Shown: positions 24,587 through 35,049 of the stretch, one piece after another | Numbering within the stretch: position 1 is the first letter of the stretch | Layout of the letters: the number at the start of each line of letters is the position of its first letter | Notes under the pieces: generated by a model | What the model was told of the DNA's origin: nothing | Seen by the model: only the letters and a program-made list of their open reading frames with translations | Databases searched by the model: none | Position numbers and translations under genes: made by a program | DNA from: Leptasterias polaris | Lineage: Eukaryota > Echinodermata > Asteroidea > Forcipulatida > Asteriidae | Reading direction: 5' to 3' | NCBI GenBank assembly: GCA_037783415.1 | Contig: JAZGTN010000087.1 | Location: 310,001-374,000, forward strand | DNA length: 64,000 nt

Positions 24587-26685
24587 TATTTGAGGGTGTG
24601 CATTGTTTCTTGTAATATCAATGCCAATGTATTCCTACTTGTAGTTTTGGTGCGAGACGTTGTTCATTATCACTGAACTATTGCGATTCTCCGCTATGCA
24701 CTCAGCGCTCGATGTTACTGAAAACATTATTCACAACAGCGCCCCCTTTTGTTGGACGAAAAAGGGCGCTGTTGGGGATTCCCCAAAAAAAAAATCGCGC
24801 CACTTCACACACGCAGTCAGCATGGCAATGCATGTAGCGTATAATTTTATAGTGTGCGTTGTTGTCAGTCGTTAGCCCTTACACGTTATGTGTACAATGC
24901 GTTGTCAATGAAAGTGGGAGGGGGGGGGGTACGAGTAGGACGGTGCGCTTCATTTCCCAGTTTTTACCAGATGCATACGATTATAATGTTGTTATCTCTG
25001 TGCAAAAGTTTAAGAGGGATTGCTGTTCTACAATCTGATACAAAAATTATGCTGAAGTGATCAAGAGTTTTAAAGATGTGAATAAGATAAGATATTATGA
25101 AATTTTCAACTTCCGTTATGAACCGAAACTTTCGAAAGTAAGTTAAAATATTGTACGTGTTCTGTGAAGCGTTTGTCAAACTCTTAACGATCTATCCGAT
25201 GATGAGTAGATTGTCAAAATCCGAATTATGGTTTTTGAGTTATGATTTTTACAAATATTAACTTTTGATTTAATGTAATTCAGTGCCCGATGACGTCATC
25301 ATGACGTAATTAAGTATGTATTGTCTTGATACTAAGGTTCAACTATCTGGTGAGTTTCAACATTCAATTCAATCTCAATCTTGAGTTATTCCGTAGATAA
25401 GCTCGAAAGTTGTTTTTTGAAAGAAAAAAACGAAGGTGAACTTCGACCCAGGGTAACGACCCGGAAGTTAAGGTCGTACAATTTTGGCGTTAACTTTTCA
25501 AATGTTGCCCCAGTCTTGGTCTATCAGATGCCAAAACTTTGAACATCATAGCTTTCATATTCGTTGAGATACATCAAAAAGCAAATGGTCATTTTTCAAC
25601 TTTAAAAACCTTGTAATTCGACACCTGATGACGTCATCATGACGTACTGACAACTGTGCCGTCTTCATATTGAGGTTCAATTATCTGATGAGTTTCAAGG
25701 TTCAATTCAGTTTCAATCTTGAGTTATGCTGTAGAGAAGAGTTCTAGGGAAGAAGAAGATGGAGAAGAAAAAAAAAGAAAAAACAAAACAGAACAATAAC
25801 AAGAGGTATTCGTGCACATATTGCACGAACACCTAATAACAAGAGGTGTTCGTGCTGAATTGCACGAACACCTAAAAAAAAAAAAAAACAGAACAATAAC
25901 AAGAGGTGTTCGTGCTGAATTGCACGAACACCTAAAAACAAAACAAAACCTAGAGATTCAGTTTTTGTCATGTTACAAAAACAAGGTGTTCGAGGAGAGT
26001 GATTAAATGAAAGATAACGACATTATACCTTATCAATTCAATGCCTGGTTCAGGAGTTAAGAATTTTTCAAAAAATAAACATCAATTTCCGGTTTTGACC
26101 GGAAGTCAAGGTCAAATAGGGTCACATTTTGTGTAGCGCGTGATTAGTTTATGAAGACCTTTTAGTTGATGTATAGATTGAAAAAATTCAATGTGTTTTT
26201 CCGAAGATCAATTTTTTTTTCAAATATAAAATTTAAACTTCCGGTTTGAACCGGAAGACAATGTCATAAGGTCACAAATTATAGCGTTAGTAAAGTTTTT
26301 CAAAGCCTTATCTGACGACGTTCAGATAATAAACAACTAATTCCTGGTTTTGGAGTAATGTTTTTTTTCAAATAATTAATTGTATCTTCCTATTTAACCG
26401 GAAGTTAAGGTTAAATAGTAAATGTTGTGTGTCGTTTCTTCACTTGTTACATACCTACCCAATGACGTATAAATAAATAAAAAAAATCAAATGTGTGGTT
26501 GAGAAATTATTTTTCTTTGAAAAATTTAATTTCAACCTCCGGTTTGAACAAGAAGCCAAGTTTAAACTGGTTTCATTTGTGTAGATCCTAATCAGTACAT
26601 TAAAACCTTTCAGCTAATGTATGACTTGTAAAAAACCTATAATTATGTGAACCGGAGTAACGTGTTTTTCAAATATTAGATTAAT
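24587..26685. repeat. Diverged satellite unit, 2.10 kb, three inserted 31-bp hairpins
   Basis: Three hairpins occupy about 25,805-25,934 between the GAA microsatellite and the CTAGAG block: one with loop ACATATT and two with loop TGAATT. The first has a stem mismatch (AGGTATTCG). Flanking modules are as in the other short units. Confidence 0.8.
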
Positions 26686-27879
26686 TATCTGAGGGTGTGC
26701 ATTGTTTCTTGTAATATCAATGCCAATGTATTCCACTTGTAGTTTTGGTGCGAGACGTACGTTGTTCATTATCACTGAACTATTGCGATTCTCCGCTATG
26801 CACTCAGCGCTCGATGTTACTGAAAATTTATTCACAACAGCGCCCTCTTTCGTTGGACGAAAAAGAGCGCTGTTGGGGATTCCCCCAAAAAAATTCGCGC
26901 CACAGTCAGCGCTGGCAATGCATGTAGCGTACATAGTGTGCGTTGTTGTCAGTCGTTAGCCCTTACACGTTATGTGTACAATGCGTTGTCAATGAAAGTG
27001 GGAGGGGGGGGGGGTACGAGTAGGACAGTGCGCTTCATTTCCCAGTTTTGACCAGATGCATAGGATTATAATGTTGTTATCTCTGTGCAAAAGTTTAAGA
27101 GGGATTGCTGTTCTACAATCTGATACAAAAATTATGCTGAAGTGATCAAGAGTTTTAAAGATGTGAATAAGATAAGATATTATGAAATTTTCAACTTCCG
27201 TTATGAACCGAAACTTTCGAAAGTAAGTTAAAATATTGTACGTGTTCTGTGAAGCGTTTGTCAAACTCTTAACGATCTATCCGATGATGTGTAGATTGTC
27301 AAAATCCGAATTATGGTTTTTGAGTTATGAATTTTACAAATATTAAACTTTGATTTAATGTAATTCAGTGCCCGATGACGTCATCATGACGTAATTAGGT
27401 ATGTATTGTCTTGATACTAAGGTTCAACTATCTGGTGAGTTTCAACATTCAATTCAATCTCAATATTGAGTTATTCCGTAGATAAGCTCGAAAGTTGTTT
27501 TTTGAAGGAAAAAAACGAAGGTGAACTTCGACCCAGGGTAACGACCCGGAAGTTAAGGTCGTACAATTTTGGCGTTAACTTTTCAAATGTTGCCCCAGTC
27601 TTGGTCTATCAGATGCCAAAACTTTGAACATCATAGCTTTCATATTCGTTGAGATACAGCAAAAAGCAAATGGTCATTTTTCAACTTTAAAAACCTTGTA
27701 ATTCGACACCTGATGACGTCATCATGACGTAATGAGAACTGTGCCGTCTTCATAATGAGGTTCAATTATCTGATGAATTTCAAGGTTCAATTCAGTTTCA
27801 ATCTTGATTTATGCTGTAGAGAAGAGTTGCGTGGAAGAAGAAGATGGAGAAGAAAAAAACAAAACAGAACAATATCAAG
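26686..27879. repeat. Diverged satellite unit, truncated by the hairpin array
   Basis: The unit runs from TATCTGAGGG through the G-tract (near 27,004), the paired CRE-like modules and the GAA microsatellite (about 27,835), then opens directly into the large hairpin array instead of the CTAG/terminal hairpin. Confidence 0.8.
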
Positions 27880-28731
27880 AGGTGTTCGTGCTCATATTGC
27901 ACGAACACCTAAAAAAAAAACGGAACAATAACAAATAGGTGTTCGTGCACATTTTGCACGAACACCTAAAAAAAAAAAACAGAACAATAACAATAGGTGT
28001 TCGTGCTGAATTGCACGAACACCTAAAAAACGGAACAATAACAAAGAGGTGTTCGTGCACATTTTGCACGAACACCTAAAAAAAAACAAAAAAAAACGGA
28101 ACAATAACAAATAGGTGTTCGTGCACATTTTGCACGAACACCTAAAAAAACCAATAAAAAAACGGAACAATAACAAATAGGTGTTCGTGCACATTTTGCA
28201 CGAACACCTAAAAAAAACAAAAACGGAACAATAACAAAGAGGTGTTCGTGCTCATATTGCACGAACACCTAAAAAAAAAAAAACGGAACAATAACAAAGA
28301 GGTGTTCGTGCTCATATTGCACGAACACCTAAAAAAACGGAACAATAACAAAGAGGTGTTCGTGCTCATATTGCACGAACACCTAAAAAAAACGGAACAA
28401 TAACAAATAGGTGTTCGTGCACATTTTGCACGAACACCTAAAAACGGAACAATAAGAAAGAGGTGTTCGTGCTCATATTGCACGAACACCTAAAAAAAGA
28501 AAAAGAAAAAAAAGAAACAATAACAAATAGGTTTTCGTGCACATTTTGCACGAACACCTAAAACAAAAAAAACGGAACAATAACAAATAGGTGTTCGTGC
28601 ACATTTTGCACGAACACCTAAAAAACAAAAAAAAAACGGAACAATAACAAAGAGGTGTTCGTGCTCATATTGCACGAACACCTGAACAGAACAATAACAA
28701 GAGGTGTTCGTGCTGAATTGCACGAACACCT
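27880..28731. repeat. Hairpin array 1: 15 palindromic units
   Basis: Fifteen near-perfect hairpins of about 31 bp have stem AGGTGTTCGTGC/GCACGAACACCT and one of three loops: TCATATT, ACATTTT or TGAATT. They are separated by poly-A and the linker CGGAACAATAACAA, with 47-68 bp per repeat. One unit (near 28,530) carries a stem mismatch (AGGTTTTCG). The array lies exactly where other units carry 0-3 hairpins. Many short open frames cross it only because the repeat lacks stops in some frames; they are not genes. Confidence 0.95.
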
Positions 28732-29052
28732 AAAAATCAAATGTGTGGTTGAGAAATAATTTTTCTTTGAAAAAATAAATTTCAACCTCCGGTTTGAACA
28801 AAAAGCCAAGTTTAAACTGATTTCATTTGTGTAGATCCTCATCAGTTCATTAAAACCTTTCAGCTGATGTATGACTTGTAAAAATATTATAATTATGTGA
28901 TTGATTATCTGAGGGTGTGCAATGTATCTTATAACATCAATGCAGGTTCAATTCAGTTTCAATATTGAGTTATGATCCAGAGAAGAGTTGAGTGGAAGAA
29001 GAAGAAGGAGAAGAAAAAAAAAAAACAAAAAAAAAACGGAACAATAACAAAT
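28732..29052. repeat. Satellite fragment between the two hairpin arrays
   Basis: A short piece of the satellite (CCTCCGGTTTGAAC, then TATCTGAGGG at 28,906) jumps at about 28,945 from ATCAATGCA straight to AGGTTCAATTCAGTTTC and the GAA microsatellite. Most of a unit is therefore deleted. The same deletion junction recurs at 29,997. Confidence 0.85.
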
Positions 29053-29783
29053 AGGTGTTCGTGCACATTTTGCACGAACACCTAAAAAAAAAAAACAGAA
29101 CAATAACAATAGGTGTTCGTGCTGAATTGCACGAACACCTAAAAAACGGAACAATAACAAATAGGTGTTCGTGCACATTTTGCACGAACACCTAAAAAAA
29201 AACTTAAAAAAAACGGAACAATAACAAATAGGTGTTCGTGCACATTTTGCACGAACACCTAAAAAAAAAAAAAACGGAACAATAACAAAGAGGTGTTCGT
29301 ACTCATATTGCACGAACACCTAAAAAAAAAAAAACGGAACAATAACAAAGAGGTGTTCGTGCTCATATTGCACGAACACCTAAAAAAACGGAACAATAAC
29401 AAAGAGGTGTTCGTGCTCATATTGCACGAACACCTAAAAAAACCGGAACAATAACAAATAGGTGTTCGTGCACATTTTGCACGAACACCTAAAAACGGAA
29501 CAATAAGAAAGAGGTGTTCGTGCTCATATTGCACGAACACCTAAAAAAAGAAAGAAAAAAAAACGGAACAATAACAAATAGGTGTTCGTGCACATTTTGC
29601 ACGAACACCTAAAAAAAAAAAAAACGGAACAATAACAAATAGGTGTTCGTGCACATTTTGCACGAACACCTAAAAAACAAAAAAAAAACGGAACAATAAC
29701 AAAGAGGTGTTCGTGCTCATATTGCACGAACACCTAAACAGAACAATAACAAGAGGTGTTCGTGCTGAATTGCACGAACACCT
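29053..29783. repeat. Hairpin array 2: 13 palindromic units
   Basis: The hairpin, loops and linker are the same as in array 1. The order of loop types matches array 1 apart from array 1's first unit and one extra ACATTTT unit in array 1. The flanking satellite after the array (29,784-30,050) matches that after array 1. The block therefore looks like a tandem duplication of about 1,052 bp. Confidence 0.95.
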
Positions 29784-30532
29784 AAAAATCAAATGTGTGG
29801 TTGAGAAATAATTTGTCTTTGAAAAAATAAATTTCAACCTCCGGTTTGAACAAAAAGCCAAGTTTAAACTGATTTCATTTGTGTAGATCCTCATCAGTTC
29901 ATTAAAACCTTTCAGCTGATGTATGACTTGTAAAAATATTATAATTATGTGATTGATTATCTGAGGGTGTGCAATGTATCTTATAACATCAATGCAGGTT
30001 CAATTCAGTTTCAATATTGAGTTATGTAACAGAGAAGAGTTGCCTGGAAGAAGGAGAAGAAAAAAAACGGAAAAAAACCAGAACAATAACAATAGGTGTT
30101 CGTGCTGAATTGCACGAACACCTAAAAACTTAACAATAACAATAGGTTTTCGGCTGCTAGGCCGAACACCTAACTAGATTTAAGTTTTTGTTTAAGAACA
30201 AAAACAGGGTGTTCGGCATGAAATTAGTATCATTTGTCTTTCAATTGAATGGCCAAGGGGTAAAAAAAATTCATTTAAGTAGAGGCCAAATGCTAATTGA
30301 AGATCATAATATTTTTTTCTCACAAAACGAGTCCTGGTAATATTTATTTTCACATCCATATCTGTTTTCGACCGGAAGTAAAGGTCACACGAGCCACTGT
30401 ATGTGGGAGAGTTCAAGGTCAAATGGACCCACACTATGTATAGCATTTGCGAAGTTGATAACATGCTTTTCCAATGACGTATAGGCCCAATATAGCAAAA
30501 ATCTAATGTGTGGTTCAGGAGTTATGTTTTTC
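29784..30532. repeat. Satellite fragment, two hairpins, variant terminus, then sub-repeats
   Basis: After the duplicated fragment come one standard hairpin (30,094-30,123, loop TGAATT) and one variant with stem ending TTCGGC/GCCGAA (30,144-30,171). Next are CTAG (30,174), the stem GTTTTTGTT/AACAAAAAC (30,184-30,205) and AGGGTGTTCG (30,206-30,215). Diverged CCGGAAG sub-repeats follow to about 30,532, where Helentron coding sequence starts abruptly. Confidence 0.75.
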
Positions 30533-30659
30533 AATGATTGCACAGCACATAAAGTGTCAAGGAATGACAACAAAAAAGCTGTAGTGTGTCTTGCAAAAAC
30601 ATTTGCAGCAGGGCAAGCGTATGTTAGTTTGAGCCGTGTGACGTCATTGAGTGCTCTCA
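30533..30659 (+). pseudogene. Helentron helicase C-terminal fragment (motifs V-VI)
   Basis: The frame contains CTAHKV (helicase motif V of the Pif1-like Helitron helicase), then KTFAAGQAYVSLSRVTSL (motif VI region), a signature of Helitron Rep/Hel proteins. All earlier parts (Rep nuclease, helicase motifs I-IV) are missing; upstream is satellite DNA. The frame is interrupted at 30,660 by a retrotransposon on the opposite strand. If that insert and one target-site copy are removed, the codons join in frame to those at 31,982, where SAL is followed by IIEDFDEKY. Rolling-circle transposition is the family role. This copy is a relic. Confidence 0.85.
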
Positions 30660-31975
30660 GTTCAGTTCAGTTCAGTTTATTTCCACTCAATCAGTTTGCT
30701 TAAACAAAAATACACATACGCTACTTTAGATACAATGTATGATTAAGTGGTGGGAGTCTCCTAAAAGCAAGCTTGTTGGGTGGAGACCCCCGACATTTTT
30801 ATAACTGGGTTGAGGAAGTACTGAGTTGGAAACATACAAGTAATGTAACATCAATGATTACGTAAACACACAATAAGGACACAAGACAAACACAAACAGG
30901 ACAACAGATAGCTGGAAAGGCTCACCGCGCGGCGGCATTCAAATAAATAATTAAGTATAGGAGACAATATAAATAATTTTTGTAACAAATTGAATCTACA
31001 TCTAACAATACCAGGAAAAGTGAAGACTTAAGGACTCAGTATTTACCAATAAGATAAATTTTAAGTTTTTCTTGAACGACTGAAGACTCTTACATATTTT
31101 TATTTCATTGCCGAGGGAGTTCCAGTACTTTGGACCTTGAAAATAAACACAACTCATGGATTTAGATGAGTAGACACGAGGTATATGAAAATCTTTTGCA
31201 TGTCTAGTTTGATAAGCATGGAATTGAGAATTTAGTGTGAACATACTCTTAAAAGAATTAGGTAAAACATTGGAGTTGTATTGATGCATAAATATTCCAA
31301 GTTGTAAAAGATAAATATCGGAAACTTTAAGAGTATTGTGTTTTTTAAATAATGGGTCAGAATGAGCACAAAAGTCGGTACGATTAATTATTCTAAGAGC
31401 CCTTTTCTGCAGCAACATAATTCTTTTCAGTAGACAGGCACTTGATTTGCCCCATGCAAGAATTCCATAACAAATGTAAGGCAGGATTAACGCAGAATAA
31501 ATGTCATAGAGTATTGTGGATGGGAAAAAGTATTTAAGTTTATTGATAATTCCTATGTTCCTTGCAATCAGTTTACATAAGTAATTAATATGCTGATTCC
31601 AAGAAAGTTTATCATCAACAAACACTCCAAGAAATTTGACACAATCAGTACGAAGAAGAGGTAAATTATCAAACATAATGTCACTTGGAAGTAAACTACT
31701 GGAATGATTGAATAACATATAGTTAGTTTTCTTGATATTGATGGATAACTTGTTTGCCTTGATCCAGTTGGAAATGTGGATAAGCTCCAAGTTTACTGTT
31801 TCAAAAAGAATGTCTATATTTCTATGGGAGTAAAATAAATTAGAGTCATCTGCGAAAAGAATAAAGGTGAACTTATCAGAAGATTTGGGGAAATCATTAA
31901 TGTAGATTGAAAACAGGAGAGGAGCCAAGAGAGATCCTTGTGGGACACCACAAAGTAACGATTTATAAGAGGATT
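30660..31975 (-). mobile_element. 5'-truncated CR1/L2-like non-LTR retrotransposon
   Basis: The insert lies on the minus strand between two copies of CTCTCA (30,654-30,659 and 31,976-31,981), interpreted as a 6-bp target-site duplication. Its 3' end, at the left, is a short CTGAA microsatellite (TTCAG repeated on the plus strand), as in several CR1/L2/Jockey-type elements. Its 5' end is truncated inside the reverse transcriptase domain, which is typical of target-primed insertion. It splits the Helentron reading frame. Confidence 0.88.
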
Positions 31976-31982
31976 CTCTCAT
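31002..31982 (-). CDS. Reverse transcriptase C-terminal part (CR1/L2-like), truncated
   Basis: About 320 residues remain. They start just before GVPQGSLLAPLLF (RT motif B), followed by ILFADDSNLFYS (motif C with the catalytic DD), then WIKANKLSINIKKT (motif D region), FLGVFVDDKLSW (motif E/thumb) and YICYGILAWG. Motif A and the upstream endonuclease are missing, so it cannot work alone. The first few residues overlap the target-site duplication and are not authentic. There are no internal stops, suggesting a fairly young insertion. The clade (CR1, L2, Daphne or Crack) is not resolved by eye. Confidence 0.88.
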   Translation of the reverse strand: MRESSYKSLLCGVPQGSLLAPLLFSIYINDFPKSSDKFTFILFADDSNLFYSHRNIDILFETVNLELIHISNWIKANKLSINIKKTNYMLFNHSSSLLPSDIMFDNLPLLRTDCVKFLGVFVDDKLSWNQHINYLCKLIARNIGIINKLKYFFPSTILYDIYSALILPYICYGILAWGKSSACLLKRIMLLQKRALRIINRTDFCAHSDPLFKKHNTLKVSDIYLLQLGIFMHQYNSNVLPNSFKSMFTLNSQFHAYQTRHAKDFHIPRVYSSKSMSCVYFQGPKYWNSLGNEIKICKSLQSFKKNLKFILLVNTESLSLHFSWYC

Positions 31983-32740
31983 TATTGAAGATTTTGATGA
32001 AAAGTATATTTACTGTGATAAATCAGTAGCACAATCTTTAAATGATATGTCTGAATTTAGTTTAATTGGGAAACAATATTCAGGAAAGAATACCACAATC
32101 ATATTGCATAATGTTGAAGGCTTAAAGAATCATTTGATGGATTTGAAGGGCCAACCTGAAATGAAAGAGTCAGATTTTATATGCTTAACTGAAACATGGA
32201 TTGATGTGAATACTGAAATTGAGGAATTGAATTTAGAACATTTCAAATGATATCATCAGTTCAAGATCAATGTCATATGATAATTCAATGAGGACATTAC
32301 AGCAAGAAAGTCATGGTGGAGTTTCTGTATATGGAAAGCAATCCAGAAGTTTTAATCGGTTAAATATTACAAGTCATAATATAGAATATGTTGCTTTTCA
32401 TATTGTTTCAAATATATCGCTAATAGTGGCAGTAATATACAGACCCCCATCTTACAACATAAATCATTTTGTCAATAACTTATCTTACTTGGTAACTGAA
32501 ATTCATAAGATCAGCCATAGAAGTATAATAATGGGAGATTTCAACGAGAACCTTTTGGGCAATCAATCACATGTTGCGAATTTAATGCAACAGCAAGGCT
32601 ATAAACAATGTGTACAAGATGCAACTACTGAGAATGGAACATTACTGGATCATGTGTATGTCAGAGGTTTGGATGAGATTGTTGCCACTGTCATACCAAC
32701 ATATTATAGTTACCATGAATCGGTCAAAATTCAGTTTTAA
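31982..32740 (+). pseudogene. Helentron C-terminal AP-type endonuclease domain, frameshifted
   Basis: The frame continues the helicase fragment across the retrotransposon (IIEDFDEKYIYC). Endonuclease motifs follow in order: LHNVEGL, CLTETWID (catalytic Glu), VAVIYRPPS, IMGDFNENLL (Asp/Asn), GTLLDHVYV (Asp) and YYSYHESV (His). This is the exonuclease-endonuclease-phosphatase fold that distinguishes Helentrons from canonical Helitrons, fused to the C-terminus of Rep/Hel. Frame 1 is open from 31,984 to a TGA at 32,248. The rest is in frame 2 through 32,740, so a single frame change near 32,243-32,248 breaks it. The stop at 32,738-32,740 looks like the natural end. Confidence 0.85.
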
Positions 32741-33416
32741 TCCAATGCCCTGGAATAACTGTATTGAGGTTAACACAAATTTCACAACAGCTTTAAGGGG
32801 TTTTCTTTAAAATATTTGTCTGAGTCTATGATGCAAACATTTAAATAGACTAATTATCGTATACTGTAGACTTGTATTATTTCTGCATACCACAATGCGG
32901 TCATTTGTTTAGTGAAGAGAATGATGTCTTATTTTAAAGCAAGTTTACATTTCTTAACAACAACATTATTCAACAGGTGTTTGTGTACTTGAAAATACAC
33001 TATTATAATGATTGATATCCATGGAGCTGTTGATGTAACAACAAACAACCTTGAATAGAAAATTCTAGAAAAAAATAGATTACATTCATTTATTTACAAT
33101 GAAGAAATGAAAAGTGAATACCAGTCAATAAAATACAAAAGCCCCCCCAAAAAACAAGAAAGATTGCAACAATCACAGATAATAAAGCGAACAAAAGACT
33201 GAACAAGAGTACATGTATATGTAATTCATTGCTGAAAAATTCTTTAAAATACAAGGAAAAGCATCACAAACAGAACGTAGAAATCGTCAGTGAAGAGGAA
33301 TTAATATAAAGAAGAAGAATAAATGGTTAAACAGTTACAAAATATTGTTATGATATTGTTAGAAATGATGTACATGTACATGTAGTACACGTTTATTTCA
33401 GTTTGTTGCTGATGTT
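32741..33416. other. No gene recognised; presumed Helentron 3' flank
   Basis: AT-rich sequence follows the endonuclease stop. I see no open frame with a known domain. A short ACATGTACATGTA run lies near 33,370. The Helentron 3' boundary could not be placed; no CTAG-hairpin-GGTGTTCG block is visible here. Confidence 0.4.
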
Positions 33417-35049
33417 TATTAAAAACTTATACTGAACAGATGCAGAAGGCCTGTCGAAGAGAAGCTTAGATGGAATCAGAATGGATTTAGGAAGGGTAGG
33501 AGTACTGTTGGGCACATCCTTGCATTGAGGCGCATAATAGAGGAAGCAGATATTCATAATCTCCCCCTCATGGCAACTTTCGTTGACTTTCGCAAGGCAT
33601 TTGATTCAGTTCATAGAGGAAAAATGTTCAAAATACTCAAGGGCCTATGGAATACCCCAAAAATGGTCAGTGCCATCCAAGTTATGTACAAAAACACCGA
33701 AGCTATCATTCTCTCACCCGACGGTTACACAGATCCTTTCCAAGTCAAAGCGGGAGTTCTACAGGGCGACACACTTGCACCATTTTTGTTCATTATCATA
33801 CTAGACTACATAATGAGGAAATCAACCACAAATGCAGAGCGACTAGGCTTCACAATCAACAAAAGAAGAAGCTCAAGATATCCAAAAGAAGTCCTATGTG
33901 ATCTAGATTTTGCGGATGATATTGTCCTATGTAGCGATGATCAGCACAACGGTCAAGAGCTACTGCGCGAGGTTGAAAAGCATGCAAGAAGTGTGGGCCT
34001 CAAACTTAATGAATCAAAAACTAAATATCTCACAGTCAACATAAAAACCAAGGACAAAATCGACATCAAAATAAGTAGTGGTGCAAAACTAAATAAAGTC
34101 GACAACTACAAGTACCTTGGTTCCCTTGTGAGAGACAGCAAAGGTGAAATCAACAAACGAATTGGCATGGCATGGTCTTCTTGTAATAAAATGGACACTG
34201 TGTGGAAATCTGGCCTCAACAGAAAGACCAAACTAGATATTTTTAAATCAACTGTACAGTCTGTCATCATGTATGGCTCTGATACATGGACAGTAACGAA
34301 GGAATTGGAAGCAAAACTAGATGGGTGTTATTATAGAAATATTGACTGCTATGAGGGGCACAGTTAAAATTATAGGCCCAAGGTGATGTCAAAACCATGA
34401 CTATGCCCGAAGCGAAGCTGAGGGCATAGTCATGGTTTTGACATCACCGAGGGCCTACAATTTTAACTGTGCCCCGAATATTAAGCAGTCAATATTTCTT
34501 TTATATACCGAAGAAAGGACATCAGTTCGCGCCGTGACACGAACGTATACAACGCGTACAGAAGTACACAAGCGACCTATGAAATACAGCAGTGTGTTGC
34601 GACTGGCGGGCACAGTCGATTGCTGTGCCCCGGGCACAATTAATTATGACGTCATCTTGATAGAAAAAGGGGGCCCAGCTATTTCAATGACTCCACTTTT
34701 AACCAATCAGATTAGAGGATTCTATATATGAGGTATATAAACAAGACTGCTACGGAAATGTTTAAATGTACATTGGAGTCAACATATGACAAATACTGAA
34801 CTGTATTGCAATGAACCTAAACTTTCCTGTAAGATACAACAACGCCGTCTCAAATTAGCAGGGCACTCATACAGGAATACCAAAGAACAAGTCTCTCAAC
34901 TTATCACGTGGACACCAAAACATGGAAGGAGAAATAGGGGAAAACAAAAGCTCAGCTATACAGATGTAGTTGCTAGGGACATCGGGGTGCTTCGATCTGA
35001 TCTTCCTAACTTGATGAGGGATAGAAATGAATGGGAAATCTCAACATGA
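33417..35049 (+). pseudogene. RTE-like non-LTR retrotransposon reverse transcriptase, interrupted
   Basis: The open frame starts upstream of any ATG, near LILNRC, with NQNGFRKGRSTVGH from about 33,474. Then come FVDFRKAFDSVHR (RT motif A), GVLQGDTLAPFLF (motif B), LDFADDIVLCSDD (motif C), GLKLNESKTKYL (motif D) and YKYLGSLV (motif E). Near 34,340 the frame runs into a foldback element. The C-terminal tail resumes at about 34,757 in a new frame: RRLKLAGHSYR, then WTPKHGRRNRGKQ and RDRNEWE, ending at 35,049. The 5' end, including the endonuclease, is missing. RTE or a related clade is my best reading from the motif spellings. Confidence 0.82.
34337..34757. mobile_element. Foldback element inserted in the RTE-like retrotransposon
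   Basis: AAATATTGACTGCT (34,337-34,350) is matched by its complement AGCAGTCAATATTT (34,484-34,497). The arms between them are nearly complementary over about 73 bp (GGGGCACAGTTAAAATT.., CATGACTATGCCC) around a loop of roughly 12 bases. About 260 bp follow without recognisable structure before the retrotransposon frame returns. GAAAT occurs at 34,336-34,340 and again at 34,755-34,759 and could be a 5-bp target duplication; this is weak. Confidence 0.7.

Noticed and set aside
27880..29783. Possible CRISPR array (regularly spaced palindromic repeats)
   Set aside because: The window is eukaryotic, the sequence between hairpins is repetitive poly-A/linker rather than unique spacers, and there are no cas genes.
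27875..29894. Many overlapping frames of 66-123 codons across the hairpin arrays
   Set aside because: They are translations of the hairpin repeat in different frames (LGVRAKCARTP, RCSCKMCTNT) and reflect repeat periodicity and absence of stops.
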